The notes: generated by a model from the letters alone, not told the origin. DNA of 64,000 bases from Altererythrobacter aquiaggeris (GCF_037154015.1 NZ_JBANRL010000001.1:1798001-1862000); one strand, 5' to 3'. Numbered from the stretch's first letter, positions 54,302-64,000 are shown. Made by a program: numbers and translations.

Positions 54302-55990
54302 GTGAATACGCAGTTCGAAGACGGCTTTAAAAAGGATAAACGCTTGGGGAAAGCCGAAGGTGACCTTGTCGCCTTGGGGATAGCAGTAGCCGCAATTATC
54401 CTGTTTCTGGGCACCGGCAGTTCGGTCCTGTCGCAAGTTGCGCGGGCCTGGCAGGGAACCGGCCTTCCGCCCGAACCTGTGCTGGTCAACGCCCTGCTGC
54501 TCAATATTGCGCTGATCATATTCGGTTGGCGGCGGTATTCCGAACTGACCAAGGAAATTGCCGAACGCCGCAAGGCGGAAGAATCGGCGCGCATCCTTTC
54601 CGAAACAGATGAACTGACGGGGTGCCTTAACCGGCGTTCGATCGGTCCGGCCAGCGAAGCGATTATCCAGGCATCGTCTGCATCGGGTATGGCCAATGCA
54701 TTCTTGATGATCGATCTCGACAATTTCAAACAGGTCAACGATCTGAACGGTCATCTGGCCGGAGACGACATTCTGCAGACCACAGCCAAACGCATCACAG
54801 ACGAATTGCCACGCGGTGCCATTCTGGCGCGGTTGGGCGGTGACGAGTTCGCCTGTTTGGTAAGTTACGAACCCCGCGGCGAAGCATCGGTCAGCAAAAT
54901 TGCCGGAAACATCATCGAAGCCGTATCCCAGCCGATCGAACACGGTGAACAGACGTTGGAAGTCACGGTTTCGGTCGGAATTTCTACCACGGAAACCAGC
55001 GATCAGGGTACGGCAGCAGGCCGCGAAAACCGGGCAAAATCGCTGCTGCACCGCGCAGATGTCGCGATGTATCATGCAAAAAAAGATGGCCGTAACCGGT
55101 ATTTCTGGTTCGAATCGCCGATGGAAAACGAACTCAAATATCGCGCTGAACTGGAAGCCGGCATCCGCCGCGGTCTGCAGAACGATGAATTCGTCCCTTA
55201 TTTCGAACAACAGATCGATCTGGATAGCGGCGAGCTTGTGGGCTTCGAAATGCTGGCGCGGTGGCAGTCGCCCGAATTGGGGTTGGTCGGGCCCGATATC
55301 TTTATCCCGGTGGCCGAAGATATGGGCGTGATTGCCGAATTGTCCGAAACGCTTATTTCCAAAGCGCTGGACCATGCGAAAGACTGGGACGCTTCGCTGA
55401 CGCTGTCGGTAAATATTTCCCCGGTTCAATTGCGCGATCCGTGGTTTTCGCAAAAGATCCTGAAATTGCTGACCGGCCACGGCTTTCCGCCCAACCGTCT
55501 TGAAATCGAAATCACCGAAAGCTGTCTCCACGAAAATGTCGCTGCCGTACGCACCATGATTACCAGCCTGAAAAATCAGGGCGTTTCGATCAGCCTCGAC
55601 GATTTCGGGACGGGATATTCCAGCCTAGCCCAGCTCCGTTCGCTACCGTTCGACAGGATCAAGATCGACCGCAGTTTCGTAACCGAAATGAACAGCAATC
55701 CCGGCAATTCGAAAATTGTCGATGCCATCATTTCGCTTGGCGAAGGGCTCAAACTGCCGATCACAGCCGAAGGGATCGAAACAGAGGAAGTACGCGGCCT
55801 GTTGAGCAGGCTTGGCCCGCTCAAGGGCCAGGGCTACCTTTACGGGCAGCCAGAGAATGCCGCCACGGTGCACGACCGGCTTGCGCTGCAGGGGCGACTT
55901 TCCGGCGCAGAAGCCTATCAAAAGGCTGCACAGGACAGCGCGGCGGAAGAACCCGCTACGGCGGATTTCCAAAACCGGAATACTGCCTGA
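54302..55990 (+). CDS. membrane GGDEF-EAL cyclic-di-GMP protein
   Basis: 562 residues from GTG 54302, which is 7 bases from GGGGGA; a TTG at 54296 is too close to that site. Two membrane helices (LVALGIAVAAIILFLGTG; VLVNALLLNIALIIFGW) lead to a GGDEF domain (DELTGCLNRRS, LDNFKQVNDLNGHLAGDD, LARLGGDEFA) and an EAL domain (GFEMLARW in place of EAL, LEIEITESCL, SLDDFGTGYSSLAQL, IKIDRSF, ITAEGIETEEV, GQGYLYG). Active-site residues of both domains are present, while the inhibitory RxxD site before GGDEF is absent. It may make, break or both make and break cyclic di-GMP. Confidence 0.93.
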   Translation: MNTQFEDGFKKDKRLGKAEGDLVALGIAVAAIILFLGTGSSVLSQVARAWQGTGLPPEPVLVNALLLNIALIIFGWRRYSELTKEIAERRKAEESARILSETDELTGCLNRRSIGPASEAIIQASSASGMANAFLMIDLDNFKQVNDLNGHLAGDDILQTTAKRITDELPRGAILARLGGDEFACLVSYEPRGEASVSKIAGNIIEAVSQPIEHGEQTLEVTVSVGISTTETSDQGTAAGRENRAKSLLHRADVAMYHAKKDGRNRYFWFESPMENELKYRAELEAGIRRGLQNDEFVPYFEQQIDLDSGELVGFEMLARWQSPELGLVGPDIFIPVAEDMGVIAELSETLISKALDHAKDWDASLTLSVNISPVQLRDPWFSQKILKLLTGHGFPPNRLEIEITESCLHENVAAVRTMITSLKNQGVSISLDDFGTGYSSLAQLRSLPFDRIKIDRSFVTEMNSNPGNSKIVDAIISLGEGLKLPITAEGIETEEVRGLLSRLGPLKGQGYLYGQPENAATVHDRLALQGRLSGAEAYQKAAQDSAAEEPATADFQNRNTA

Positions 55991-56047
55991 ACTCCCTCGC
56001 CTTGGCACTGGACGCCGCAGCACCCACGCAATAGATGCAGGCGCGAA

Positions 56048-56857
56048 ATGCGCATCCCCTTCACCAAAATGCACGGCCTCGGTAATGATTTCATCGTGCT
56101 CGATGCGCGGGCCGAGCCGCTGCCCGACATGACGCGGCATATCGCAGCGTCTCTGGCCGATCGCAAAACGGGTATCGGCTGCGATCAGTTGGTCGTGCTG
56201 GAGCCATCCGTCAGCGCGGATTTCCGGATGCGAATATTCAATTCTGACGGCGGCGAAGTCGAAGCCTGCGGCAACGCAGCCCGGGCAATTGCACTCATGC
56301 ACGGCGGGCCTGCCCGGATCGAAACCGGCGGCGGCATAATCCATGTCGAACCGGCCCCGGGCGGCGCCAAGGTCGATATGGGGATCCCCCGCTTCCAATG
56401 GCAGGATATTCCGCTGGAATATGCCATGGACACGGCGGCGCTGCCGCTTTCATGGGACGATCTGGCCAATCCTGCAGCCATCAATGTCGGCAACCCGCAC
56501 CTTGTCTTTTTTGTGGCCGACACCAGCTCCGTACCGCTGGCCGATCTGGGTCCGCAGATCGAAACGGACCCCGTGTTCACTCAGGGCGTGAACGTTAACG
56601 TGGCGACAATCGTCGATCGCAGCCACATCGCGCTCCGCGTGTGGGAGCGCGGCGCGGGGCTGACACGCGCCTGCGGTACTGGTGCATGTGCAACCGCCGT
56701 CGCCGCGATCCGCGCCGGGCTGGTCGATAACCGCGTGCAGGTGTCATTACCGGGCGGAAAACTTTGCATCGAATGGACAGCGGGCAGCGGCATCATGATG
56801 GAGGGGCCGGCGCAGGAAAGTTTCAGCGGAAGTTTCAACTGGGACGACTTTGCATGA
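56048..56857 (+). CDS. dapF: diaminopimelate epimerase
   Basis: 269 residues. The two catalytic cysteines are in EACGNAARAIALMH and TRACGTGACATAVAAI; the start MRIPFTKMHGLGNDFIVLDA is textbook. It turns LL- into meso-diaminopimelate for lysine and peptidoglycan. It starts a run of four genes joined by overlaps (ATGA to mtaB). Confidence 0.97.
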   Translation: MRIPFTKMHGLGNDFIVLDARAEPLPDMTRHIAASLADRKTGIGCDQLVVLEPSVSADFRMRIFNSDGGEVEACGNAARAIALMHGGPARIETGGGIIHVEPAPGGAKVDMGIPRFQWQDIPLEYAMDTAALPLSWDDLANPAAINVGNPHLVFFVADTSSVPLADLGPQIETDPVFTQGVNVNVATIVDRSHIALRVWERGAGLTRACGTGACATAVAAIRAGLVDNRVQVSLPGGKLCIEWTAGSGIMMEGPAQESFSGSFNWDDFA

Positions 56858-58038
56858 CCAACGCCAAAGGCGCAGAAGTCATATCGCTTGGCTGCCGGCT
56901 TAATATCTCCGAAAGCGAACGGATCCGCGAAATGCTCGGGGGCGAAAGTGATGTCGTGGTTGTGAACAGCTGCGCGGTCACATCCGAAGCAGTGCGCGCC
57001 ACGCGGCAAGCCATCCGCCGCGCGCGGCGCGATCGGCCCGATGCGCGATTGCTGGTTACGGGATGTGCCGCCGATATCGAACGAGACGCGATTGCGGCCA
57101 TGCCCGAAGTGGACGGGTTGATCGCAAACACGCACAAACTCGATCCGCGCGCCTGGAATGTGCCCGCGCAGCCCGTCGCTGTGCCAGCGCGCCGGACCCG
57201 CGCATTCGTCGCGGTCCAGAACGGCTGCGACCATGCCTGCACCTTTTGCGTGATACCACAGGGCCGCGGGCCCAGTGTTTCCCTCACAATCAGCCAGGTC
57301 CTGGCCGAAATCGAACGCCATCTGCTGGCAGGGGCACCTGAAATCGTGCTGACGGGTGTGGATGTGACGTCGTGGGGTCATGATCTGGACGGCCACCCGC
57401 CGCTCGGTAAACTGGTGCTGGCGATTCTGGACGAGTTTCCCCGGTTATCAAGGCTGCGCATGTCCTCGCTCGACGGAATTGAAATCGACCCGTTGTTATT
57501 CGAACTGTTCGCCGGCGAACAACGCCTGATGCCGCATTTGCATCTCAGCCTGCAGCATGGTCACGATCTGATTTTGAAACGGATGAAGCGCCGCCACAGC
57601 CGCGCCGATGCGGCCGCGCTGGTTGACCGGCTGCGGGCGCGGCGGCCCGGTATCGCGATCGGTGCCGATCTGATTGCCGGTTTTCCGACGGAAGATGCCG
57701 CCATGCATGCGGCAAACCGCGCGATCATCGCTGATCTGGGCATCGTTCACGGACACATCTTTCCCTATTCGCCGCGGCCGCAGACACCCGCGGCGCGGAT
57801 GCCGCAACTTGGCCGGCCGATTGTAAAACAGCGTGCTGCGGAACTGCGCGCTGATGCCGCGCATCAACGCGCCGCCTGGCTGGCCAGCCTTATCGGCAGC
57901 GAGCTGTCGGTGCTCGCCGAACGCGACGGCAGCGGCTATTCGCACGAATATGCCCGCGTAGGTCTGCCCGCGGGTGTTCCGGCAGGTGCTATCGTGCAAA
58001 TGCGCCCGGCCAATATCGAAGAAGGATTGCTCGTATGA
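56854..58038 (+). CDS. mtaB: tRNA t6A37 methylthiotransferase MtaB
   Basis: 394 residues from ATG 56854 overlapping the dapF stop; the longer frame upstream lies inside dapF. The N-terminal MTTase domain has the three cluster-binding cysteines in ISLGCRLN, VVNSCAVTSEA and LLVTGCAAD. The radical SAM triad is NGCDHACTFCVIPQGRG (CxxxCxxC). A C-terminal TRAM-like part ends the protein. It adds a methylthio group to t6A at position 37 of ANN-decoding tRNAs. Coupled to ftsY by ATGA. Confidence 0.95.
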   Translation: MTNAKGAEVISLGCRLNISESERIREMLGGESDVVVVNSCAVTSEAVRATRQAIRRARRDRPDARLLVTGCAADIERDAIAAMPEVDGLIANTHKLDPRAWNVPAQPVAVPARRTRAFVAVQNGCDHACTFCVIPQGRGPSVSLTISQVLAEIERHLLAGAPEIVLTGVDVTSWGHDLDGHPPLGKLVLAILDEFPRLSRLRMSSLDGIEIDPLLFELFAGEQRLMPHLHLSLQHGHDLILKRMKRRHSRADAAALVDRLRARRPGIAIGADLIAGFPTEDAAMHAANRAIIADLGIVHGHIFPYSPRPQTPAARMPQLGRPIVKQRAAELRADAAHQRAAWLASLIGSELSVLAERDGSGYSHEYARVGLPAGVPAGAIVQMRPANIEEGLLV

Positions 58039-58958
58039 GCGACACCAGCTGGTCCGAACGTCTGTTTGGCGGTTTCCGCAAGACATCGGAACGCCTGTCC
58101 GAAAATCTCACCGGAGTTGTCGGCACGGCAAAGCTGGATAATGCAACGCTGGACGATGTCGAAGATGCGTTGATCCTGTCCGACCTCGGTCCGTCCGCCG
58201 CGGCACGGATTCGGGCAAAACTGGCGGAGAAGCGTTTTGGCCTCGCGATCACCGAACGCGAGCTGAAAGAGGCTGTGGCGGAAGAAATTGCAGAAATTCT
58301 GCGCCCGGTGGCCGTACCGCTCGAGGTGACTGCATTTCCCCGCCCGCAGGTGGTGCTGGTCATCGGTGTGAACGGCAGCGGTAAAACCACCACCATCGCC
58401 AAGCTTGCGCATCTGTTCCAGGAAGATGACTATGGCGTCATGCTGGCGGCAGGTGACACATTCCGCGCCGCCGCCATCGGACAATTGAAAGTCTGGGCCG
58501 ACCGGTTAGGCATTCCGATTATCAGCGGGGCCGAGGGCGGCGACCCGGCCAGCATTGTGTTCGATGCAGTCAGGGAAGCGACCGATACGGGCATCGACGC
58601 CTTGATTGTCGATACGGCCGGACGCCTGCAGAACAAACGCGAATTGATGGACGAGCTGGCCAAGATCCGCCGGGTTCTGGGCCGCCTGAACGAAGCCGCA
58701 CCGCACGATGTGGTGCTGGTGCTGGACGCCACAAACGGGCAAAATGCGCTTAGCCAGATCAAGACCTTCCAGGAGGTTGCCGGTGTTACCGGACTGATCA
58801 TGACGAAGCTGGACGGTACAGCGCGCGGCGGTGTGCTGGTTGCCGCAGCCGAACAATTCGGCCTGCCGATCCATGCGATCGGTGTTGGCGAGAAAATTGA
58901 CGACTTACGGCCATTCGACCCCGATCTGGTGGCCCGTGTCATTGCAGGAGTGGCCTGA
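58035..58958 (+). CDS. ftsY: signal recognition particle receptor FtsY
   Basis: 307 residues, the short alphaproteobacterial form made only of the N and G domains without the acidic A domain. GTPase motifs are VIGVNGSGKTTTIAKLAH (G1), AAGDTFRAAAIGQL (G2/insertion), IVDTAGRLQNKRELMDEL (G3), TKLDGTARGG (G4) and AIGVGEKIDDLRPF. It docks ribosome-SRP complexes at the inner membrane. It shares one base with ispZ (TGATG). Confidence 0.97.
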   Translation: MSDTSWSERLFGGFRKTSERLSENLTGVVGTAKLDNATLDDVEDALILSDLGPSAAARIRAKLAEKRFGLAITERELKEAVAEEIAEILRPVAVPLEVTAFPRPQVVLVIGVNGSGKTTTIAKLAHLFQEDDYGVMLAAGDTFRAAAIGQLKVWADRLGIPIISGAEGGDPASIVFDAVREATDTGIDALIVDTAGRLQNKRELMDELAKIRRVLGRLNEAAPHDVVLVLDATNGQNALSQIKTFQEVAGVTGLIMTKLDGTARGGVLVAAAEQFGLPIHAIGVGEKIDDLRPFDPDLVARVIAGVA

Positions 58959-59620
58959 TGGCTGACGAAATTTCGCAGAAGAAAACAGGATCCGGCTGGC
59001 TAAACGTGCTGGTCGATTACGGTCCGCTGCTGGTGTTTCTGGGGGTCTATAAATATTATTCGCCCGACGAAAGCGATCCCATCGGCGAAGTGGCGGCGGT
59101 TATCCGCGGGACATTGGCATTTATCATCGCGGCGATCGTTGCACTGGGTTTTTCCAAGTGGCGGCTTGGCAAGGTATCACCGATGTTGTGGTTTTCCACT
59201 GCGCTGATCGTCGGCTTTGGCACATTGACGGTAATTTTCGGTGATCCGACATTCGTGCAGCTGAAACCGTCGATCATCTACAGTTTCTTCGGCGTCGCTC
59301 TGCTGGCCGGTTACGCCAAAGGCAAAGCCCTTCTGAAATATCTTCTCGAAACGGCTTTCGAAGGATTGAGCGACGATGGCTGGCTAAAACTCAGCCGGAA
59401 CTGGGGCATATTCTTTCTGGCGCTGGCGGTTTTGAATGAGACGCTGCGCTTTCTCTACAATGTCGAAAACGGCACTTTCGAAACCTGGCTATGGGCCAAA
59501 TTCTGGGTGTTCATGCCGCTGTCTTTTCTGTTCACATTCAGCCAGATCCCGATGCTGCTGAAGCACGGGCTGGCGGTGGGAGAATCGGACGAAGTCGTCC
59601 AGAACCCGCCAATCGACTAG
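58958..59620 (+). CDS. ispZ: inner-membrane protein YciB/IspZ (intracellular septation protein A)
   Basis: 220 residues with five or six membrane helices. Recognisable parts are [20 protein letters not shown] near the start, [19 protein letters not shown] in the middle and [21 protein letters not shown]. These are the family marks. The protein interacts with the elongation and division machinery in E. coli. It ends the dapF-mtaB-ftsY-ispZ run and overlaps the convergent kup stop by 4 bp. Confidence 0.93.
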   Translation: MADEISQKKTGSGWLNVLVDYGPLLVFLGVYKYYSPDESDPIGEVAAVIRGTLAFIIAAIVALGFSKWRLGKVSPMLWFSTALIVGFGTLTVIFGDPTFVQLKPSIIYSFFGVALLAGYAKGKALLKYLLETAFEGLSDDGWLKLSRNWGIFFLALAVLNETLRFLYNVENGTFETWLWAKFWVFMPLSFLFTFSQIPMLLKHGLAVGESDEVVQNPPID

Positions 59621-61518
59621 ATTTTCATCTGACTGCCCAGTTCCACCACCCGGTTGGTGGGCAGGCGGAAGAAGTCCATCGGCGTCGCTGCATTACGCAT
59701 CATCCATGCGAACAGTTTTTCGCGCCAGATCGCCATACCCGGTTCGTCCGAGCTGAGCAGCGTCTGGCGGCTGAGGAAGAAGCTGGTCTTCATCATGTCG
59801 AACGGGCCGCCGCACATATCCTGCCGGGTGATTGCCGCCACCACATCGGTTTCTTCCATAAAGCCGTAGCGCAGCGTGACGCGGAAGAACCCGTCGCCAA
59901 GGTTGGTGATCGAACAACGTTCGGCCTCTTCGACATAGGGGACTTCGTCGATCTCTACCGTCAGCACCACCACACGTTCGTGCAGCACCTTGTTGTGCTT
60001 GATATTATGCAGCAGCGCGGACGGCACGCCCTTGTTCGATGATGCCATGAAAATCGCGGTGCCCGATACGCGCGTCGCGCTGCCATGCGCGCTTTTCGCA
60101 AACACATCGAGCGGCAAGGCGGCTTCGGTCATCCTGCTGCGCATGAGTTTGCGGCCGCGCGCCCAAGTCGTCAGCAGGATGAATATCACCCCGCCCATCA
60201 CCAGCGGAAACCAGCCCCCATCCGGAACTTTCATCAGGTTTGCGGCGAAATATGCGCCATCGACAATGAAGAAGATGACCAGCACGGGAATTGCAATCCA
60301 CAACTTCCATTTCCACACGGCAATCAGCAACACGCCCATCAGCGCGGTATCGATAAGCATCGCGCCGGTAACGGCGATACCGTACGCGGACGCCAGATTG
60401 GACGAATTGCGGAATGTCAGAACCAGAATGACAACCGCCAACAGCAGCGCCCAATTGATCGCGGGGATGTAAATCTGGCCGGCTTCGCGCTCACTGGTAT
60501 GCTGCGTGGTCAGGCGCGGGATAAAGCCCAGCTGGATTGCCTGATGCGTAATCGAAAACGCGCCCGAAATAACCGCCTGGCTCGCGATGAATGTCGCAAA
60601 TGTTGCCAGTATCACCAGCGGAAGGCGCAGCCATTCGTCAGCCATGAAGAAGAACGGGCTCTGGATTGCTTCGGCCGCACCCGCACTGTCGAGCGAAATT
60701 ATCATCGCGCCCTGGCCGAAATAGTTGAGCAACAGGCATGGCATGACAAACCCGAACCACGACAGCCGCATCGGCCCGGGGCCGAAATGGCCCATGTCCG
60801 AATACAGCGCCTCTGACCCGGTCACCGCCAGAACCACCGATCCCAGCGCAAGAAACGCCAGAGTGCCGTCGGTCATGAAAAACTGCAGCGCGTAATAGGG
60901 GTTCAGCGCCATCAGGATGCCGGGCTGATTGATTATCTGGATTATGCCCAGCGTAGCAATGACCGTAAAGTAGACAATCATCACCGGTGCAAACAATGCG
61001 CCGACCTTGGCGGTGCCGCGCTTCTGGATAAAAAACAGCAGCACCAGCAGCACCAGCGCGATCGGGATAACCAGCGGGTCGAGCCGGTGATTTACCACTG
61101 TCAGGCCCTCTACCGCAGACAACACCGAAATCGCGGGCGTGATCATGCTGTCGCCGTAAAACAGTGCCGTCGCGAAGACGCCGAGCAAAACGGTCAGCCA
61201 GCCATATTTGGTTCTGCCGACACTGCGGGTCAGCAGCGCGACCAGCGCAAGGCTACCGCCCTGCCCCTTGTTATCCGCACGCATCAGAATGCTGACATAC
61301 TGGATCGAGACAATCAGCGTCATCGACCAGAAGATCAGGCTGACCACGCCAAGAATGTGCAATTTGTCCAGTTCGAGCGGATGCGGCCCGACGAAAGTCT
61401 CCCGGAATGCGTAAAGCGGGCTGGTTCCGATATCGCCAAACACGATACCGATTGCGCCGGCGGCCATCTTGGCGATGTCCGAATTGCGGCGCTCTGCTGG
61501 GTTTAGTGGCTGAGACAT
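59617..61518 (-). CDS. kup: Kup-type low-affinity potassium uptake protein
   Basis: 633 residues, about 12 membrane helices and a C-terminal cytoplasmic domain, as in Kup/Trk-D proteins. The start [20 protein letters not shown] is the family signature (GDIGTSPLY); others are [15 protein letters not shown] and [13 protein letters not shown]. It takes up K+ with protons. Alphaproteobacteria often have two or more copies. The gene is alone between ispZ and the ccm cluster. Confidence 0.96.
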   Translation of the reverse strand: MSQPLNPAERRNSDIAKMAAGAIGIVFGDIGTSPLYAFRETFVGPHPLELDKLHILGVVSLIFWSMTLIVSIQYVSILMRADNKGQGGSLALVALLTRSVGRTKYGWLTVLLGVFATALFYGDSMITPAISVLSAVEGLTVVNHRLDPLVIPIALVLLVLLFFIQKRGTAKVGALFAPVMIVYFTVIATLGIIQIINQPGILMALNPYYALQFFMTDGTLAFLALGSVVLAVTGSEALYSDMGHFGPGPMRLSWFGFVMPCLLLNYFGQGAMIISLDSAGAAEAIQSPFFFMADEWLRLPLVILATFATFIASQAVISGAFSITHQAIQLGFIPRLTTQHTSEREAGQIYIPAINWALLLAVVILVLTFRNSSNLASAYGIAVTGAMLIDTALMGVLLIAVWKWKLWIAIPVLVIFFIVDGAYFAANLMKVPDGGWFPLVMGGVIFILLTTWARGRKLMRSRMTEAALPLDVFAKSAHGSATRVSGTAIFMASSNKGVPSALLHNIKHNKVLHERVVVLTVEIDEVPYVEEAERCSITNLGDGFFRVTLRYGFMEETDVVAAITRQDMCGGPFDMMKTSFFLSRQTLLSSDEPGMAIWREKLFAWMMRNAATPMDFFRLPTNRVVELGSQMKI

Positions 61519-61613
61519 AGGCTAGGCGGGTTTCCCGGCGAGGCTACGACGCGCGTTATGCGCCAGCCTACAAAGATCGCGGCCCCTAGCAGCCATCCAC
61601 CGACCCTGCAATA

Positions 61614-62264
61614 TCATGGTAATGGTGGCTGATCCGCCGCCCCGGATGCAGCAAGCAATTCATCAAGCCGCGCGATACGGAACTGAAGATCGCCGCGCCA
61701 CGGCGCATCATCGGGTGTTCTGGCCAGCATTTCGCCCCAGATTGCGCGGGTGCGAAGCGGATCGCCTGCGCGCAGATAGGCGATGCCCAGGAAATATCCC
61801 GGCGCAGGACTGTCGGATCGGGTTTCGATGGCGCGCGAAAAAGCGTCAAGCGCTGCGGGCGACACTTGCCCCTCGGCGTGCTCGACAAGCGCAATGGCCA
61901 TCGCCAGCCACGCTTCGGAATCGCCGGGATTTTGCGCGACCGCACCCTGTAACAGACCCGCAGCATCAGCAAACTGCCCTTTGCGCGCAAACCCGTCGGC
62001 AATCGTGACGAACCGTGATGGCGGGTATCCATCATCCAGCATTTCGCGCCGTGCAGTTACCAGCGCTTCGCCGTTATGCGCCGCCTTGCCCCCCACCGCC
62101 GCCGGCGCGCCGGGCTGAAGCGGCGATCCCTGAAGCGCATAACCCGCCAGCCCCAGCGCCATGACGGTGCCGAACATCGCCCAGAGGCTGCGCGGCAGAT
62201 CGAGGAAATAGACCGCTGACCCGAATACCAGCAGCGCCATTGATATAAGAGCGATCCAGATCAT
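61614..62264 (-). CDS. CcmI-like TPR protein of cytochrome c maturation
   Basis: 216 residues from ATG 62264 behind GGATGAG. Two N-terminal membrane helices (MIWIALISMALLVFGSAVYF; LWAMFGTVMALGLAGYAL) are followed by tetratricopeptide-like repeats: FARKGQFADAAGLLQGAVAQ, PGDSEAWLAMAIALVEHAEG, PAPGYFLGIAYLRAGDPLRT. The position just after ccmH is that of ccmI/cycH, whose TPR part holds apocytochrome c for haem attachment. It is shorter than the classic CcmI. Confidence 0.82.
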   Translation of the reverse strand: MIWIALISMALLVFGSAVYFLDLPRSLWAMFGTVMALGLAGYALQGSPLQPGAPAAVGGKAAHNGEALVTARREMLDDGYPPSRFVTIADGFARKGQFADAAGLLQGAVAQNPGDSEAWLAMAIALVEHAEGQVSPAALDAFSRAIETRSDSPAPGYFLGIAYLRAGDPLRTRAIWGEMLARTPDDAPWRGDLQFRIARLDELLAASGAADQPPLP

Positions 62265-62271
62265 GTTCCGC

Positions 62272-62697
62272 TCATCCTTCGGGCCTGCTCCGGCGGCCCA
62301 GCCTGCTACGCAATATCGCCATACCCGCCACCAGCAGCACCAGCGGCAGTGCGAACAGCGGCCAGGTGCTGGCTGATACTTGCGGCTTGTAACTGACATA
62401 TTCGCCGTATCGTTCGACCAGCCACGCGCGAATTTCATCGGCGTTCTGCCCTGCCAGCATTCGCGTGCGGACCTGATGGCGCATATCACCTGCCATCGGG
62501 GCATCGCTGTCAGCGATCGACTGGCTCTGGCATTTGAGACAGCGCAGCGTGAACATCAGCTCCTGCGCCTCGGCCTCCAAAGCCGGATCTGCCAGCTGCT
62601 GATTGGCATAGGGCGCGGGCGGCATGGAATCCTGCGCCCGCACAGGCCCTGAAAGCAAAACCGCAAAAACCAGCAGCGTATGGACCAGCAGTTTCAC
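62272..62697 (-). CDS. ccmH: cytochrome c maturation protein CcmH
   Basis: 141 residues. Signal peptide MKLLVHTLLVFAVLLSGPVR ends at AQ; the redox motif LRCLKCQSQSIADSDAPMAG (CxxC in LRCxxC) is diagnostic, and one C-terminal membrane helix follows (WPLFALPLVLLVAGMAIL). CcmH reduces or handles the apocytochrome CxxCH cysteines. It overlaps ccmG by 4 bp. Confidence 0.96.
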   Translation of the reverse strand: MKLLVHTLLVFAVLLSGPVRAQDSMPPAPYANQQLADPALEAEAQELMFTLRCLKCQSQSIADSDAPMAGDMRHQVRTRMLAGQNADEIRAWLVERYGEYVSYKPQVSASTWPLFALPLVLLVAGMAILRSRLGRRSRPEG

Positions 62698-63227
62698 TGT
62701 GCCGCCTCCGCAAGCTGTTCGAGCAACACGGGCACATGTTCAGCCCTGACATCGCCGATATGCTGGTAAGTGATCACACCCTTACCATCCACGACAAAGG
62801 TTTCAGGCACACCGGACGAGCCGATCTCCAGTTGCAATTCAGACAGATCATCCGCGCCGATGCGGCTGTAAGGATTGCCGTTGCGGACCAGAAAAGCCGC
62901 CACATCCGCCGGCTTATCGCGGATCGCGATGCCGATGATCTGCGCGCCGTTTTGTTTGAGCGTTTCGAGATGCGGCGCCTCCGCTATGCAAGGCACACAC
63001 CAACTGGCCCACACATTAAGCAGTTTGGGCTTCCCGTCGGTAAAATCGGCGCGCGAGGCTCCGCGCATTTCGGGGGCCGCCGGCTTGAGTGAAAATTCGG
63101 GCAGCGGCTTGCCGATCATCCGGCTCGCCACTTCGCGATCCGCCGGCCGGTTCAACCCTGCGGCAACCAGCACCAGAAAGCCGAGAAAGCCGAGCAAGGG
63201 CAACCACAGATACCAGCGCCGGATCAT
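62694..63227 (-). CDS. ccmG: thiol:disulfide interchange protein CcmG/DsbE
   Basis: 177 residues from ATG 63227, which overlaps the ccmF stop as ATGA; the longer frame reaches into ccmF. A membrane anchor (LWLPLLGFLGFLVLVAAGL) is followed by a thioredoxin fold with NVWASWCVPCIAEAPHLETL (CVPC) and GVPETFVVDGKGVI with the conserved cis-Pro. It supplies electrons for haem ligation in the periplasm. Confidence 0.96.
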   Translation of the reverse strand: MIRRWYLWLPLLGFLGFLVLVAAGLNRPADREVASRMIGKPLPEFSLKPAAPEMRGASRADFTDGKPKLLNVWASWCVPCIAEAPHLETLKQNGAQIIGIAIRDKPADVAAFLVRNGNPYSRIGADDLSELQLEIGSSGVPETFVVDGKGVITYQHIGDVRAEHVPVLLEQLAEAAQ

Positions 63228-64000
63228 GCGGCAATCTCGCTGCGGCGCTCGGCACTGCGGCGGCGCACGTAATGGCGCTTCAGATCGGCCGCCAGCCGCC
63301 CGATCAGTGCGAGCAGACCGCCCAATGCGATCAGAACGCCGCCAAACCAGATCATGGTGACAAACGGTTTCCACCACAGGCGAAGCTGGCGCCGGCCATC
63401 CTGCGTTCCGCTGCCCATGACCGCGTAAAGCTGTCCGTTCCAGCGCGTCGATAATGCGCTTTCGGCAGTTTCGCGTTCGGGCGACCAGAAGCTGCGCGAT
63501 TGCGGCGTCAGCCCGATAGCTGCGCCGCCCTTGTAGCGCGCTTGCAAATTGGCCTGCAGCGCAGTCCAGTTGGGCCCGACTGCGGGAACCACGCTATCAA
63601 GCTCGACGGTCCACGGCCCCACCTGCGTCACATCGCCAGCTTTTGCTGCGACCAGCTTTTCGACAGAAAATGCGCTTTCGCTCGCCATTCCGAACAGCGC
63701 CGTGGCAATCCCCAGATGGGCCAGAACCATGCCCCAGATTGCCAGCGGCGTGCGCAGCAAGTTCCGGCCTTTGAGCGGAAGAACGCTGCCAACTGCCAGT
63801 GCGGCCGAAAATCCCAGGCCCAAAACCGCCAGCACATTCGCATCGCTGAGAAACGCCGCAAATAGACAGGTGACGATTGCCAGACTGGCAATGAAAGCAG
63901 CAGGTTTGGTGATTCTCTTGACACCGTCCCTGCGCCAGCGAAGCAGCGGGCCGACTGCCATCACGGCCAGCATCGGCATCACGAAAATGGCACCGACGGG
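63224..64000 (-). CDS. ccmF: haem lyase CcmF, C-terminal part (5' end outside window)
   Basis: The frame stays open through base 64000, so only the last 258 residues are seen. They include three or four membrane helices, the periplasmic CcmF C-terminal domain (WTVELDSVVPAVGPNWTALQ, SFWSPERETAESALSTRWNG) and the final helix WFGGVLIALGGLLALIGRL. CcmF carries out haem attachment to apocytochrome c with CcmH. It leads the visible ccmF-ccmG-ccmH-ccmI-like run. Confidence 0.94.
   Translation of the reverse strand, partial: PVGAIFVMPMLAVMAVGPLLRWRRDGVKRITKPAAFIASLAIVTCLFAAFLSDANVLAVLGLGFSAALAVGSVLPLKGRNLLRTPLAIWGMVLAHLGIATALFGMASESAFSVEKLVAAKAGDVTQVGPWTVELDSVVPAVGPNWTALQANLQARYKGGAAIGLTPQSRSFWSPERETAESALSTRWNGQLYAVMGSGTQDGRRQLRLWWKPFVTMIWFGGVLIALGGLLALIGRLAADLKRHYVRRRSAERRSEIAA

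Noticed and set aside
1-64000. Insertion sequences or transposases
   Set aside because: No DDE or HUH transposase was recognised in any frame; the only recombinases are three tyrosine integrases.

Overview
The window looks like chromosomal DNA of an alphaproteobacterium of the order Sphingomonadales, probably near the Erythrobacteraceae/Sphingomonadaceae. This rests on protein sequence style, on a TonB-dependent receptor, on a large autotransporter, on many 4-bp stop/start overlaps, and on the core clusters dapF-mtaB-ftsY-ispZ and ccmF-ccmG-ccmH. The assignment is by recognition, not by a database search.

Bases 1-7255 are accessory in character. They hold the end of an alpha/beta hydrolase gene, a hotdog thioesterase, and a complete three-part drug efflux operon on the minus strand (EmrA-type adaptor, DHA2 transporter, outer-membrane lipoprotein). 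A MarR regulator diverges from this operon and is followed closely by an ABC1/UbiB-family kinase-like gene.

Bases 7529-27153 form a mobile island next to a tRNA-Met(CAT) gene at 27154-27230. A P4-type integrase lies at the tRNA end. A translationally coupled pair of other tyrosine recombinases lies at 7529-9951. Between them are genes typical of the leading region of conjugative elements: ssb, a DUF2493 protein, an ArdC-like antirestriction protein, a large ParB-like protein, a 1415-residue strawberry-notch helicase with a methylase-like N-terminus, a Toprim/zinc-finger primase-like protein, a lytic transglycosylase and several small acidic unknown proteins. Most are on the minus strand. Several share the same ribosome-binding-site leader (ATCAGGAG) with a small hairpin and a polypurine motif upstream. 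A secreted trypsin-fold protease and a one-base-overlapping lipoprotein are inserted in the opposite direction. No relaxase or type IV secretion genes are visible, so the element is mobilisable, decayed, or continues to the left of base 1.

Bases 27300-38244 return to core genes: 2'-5' RNA ligase-like, mltG, fabF and acpP on one strand, then a membrane-anchored unknown, aspS, rnd-oxyR, and a TonB-dependent receptor closed by a strong terminator. Bases 38569-47667 are a single autotransporter gene of about 3000 codons, built from 50-residue repeats nested inside five or six larger modules. Bases 47787-64000 hold a TIGR03032-like protein, pgsA, an LplT-type transporter, a ThDP enzyme, an EVE-domain protein, a GGDEF-EAL protein, the coupled run dapF-mtaB-ftsY-ispZ, kup, and a cytochrome c maturation cluster that runs off the right edge.
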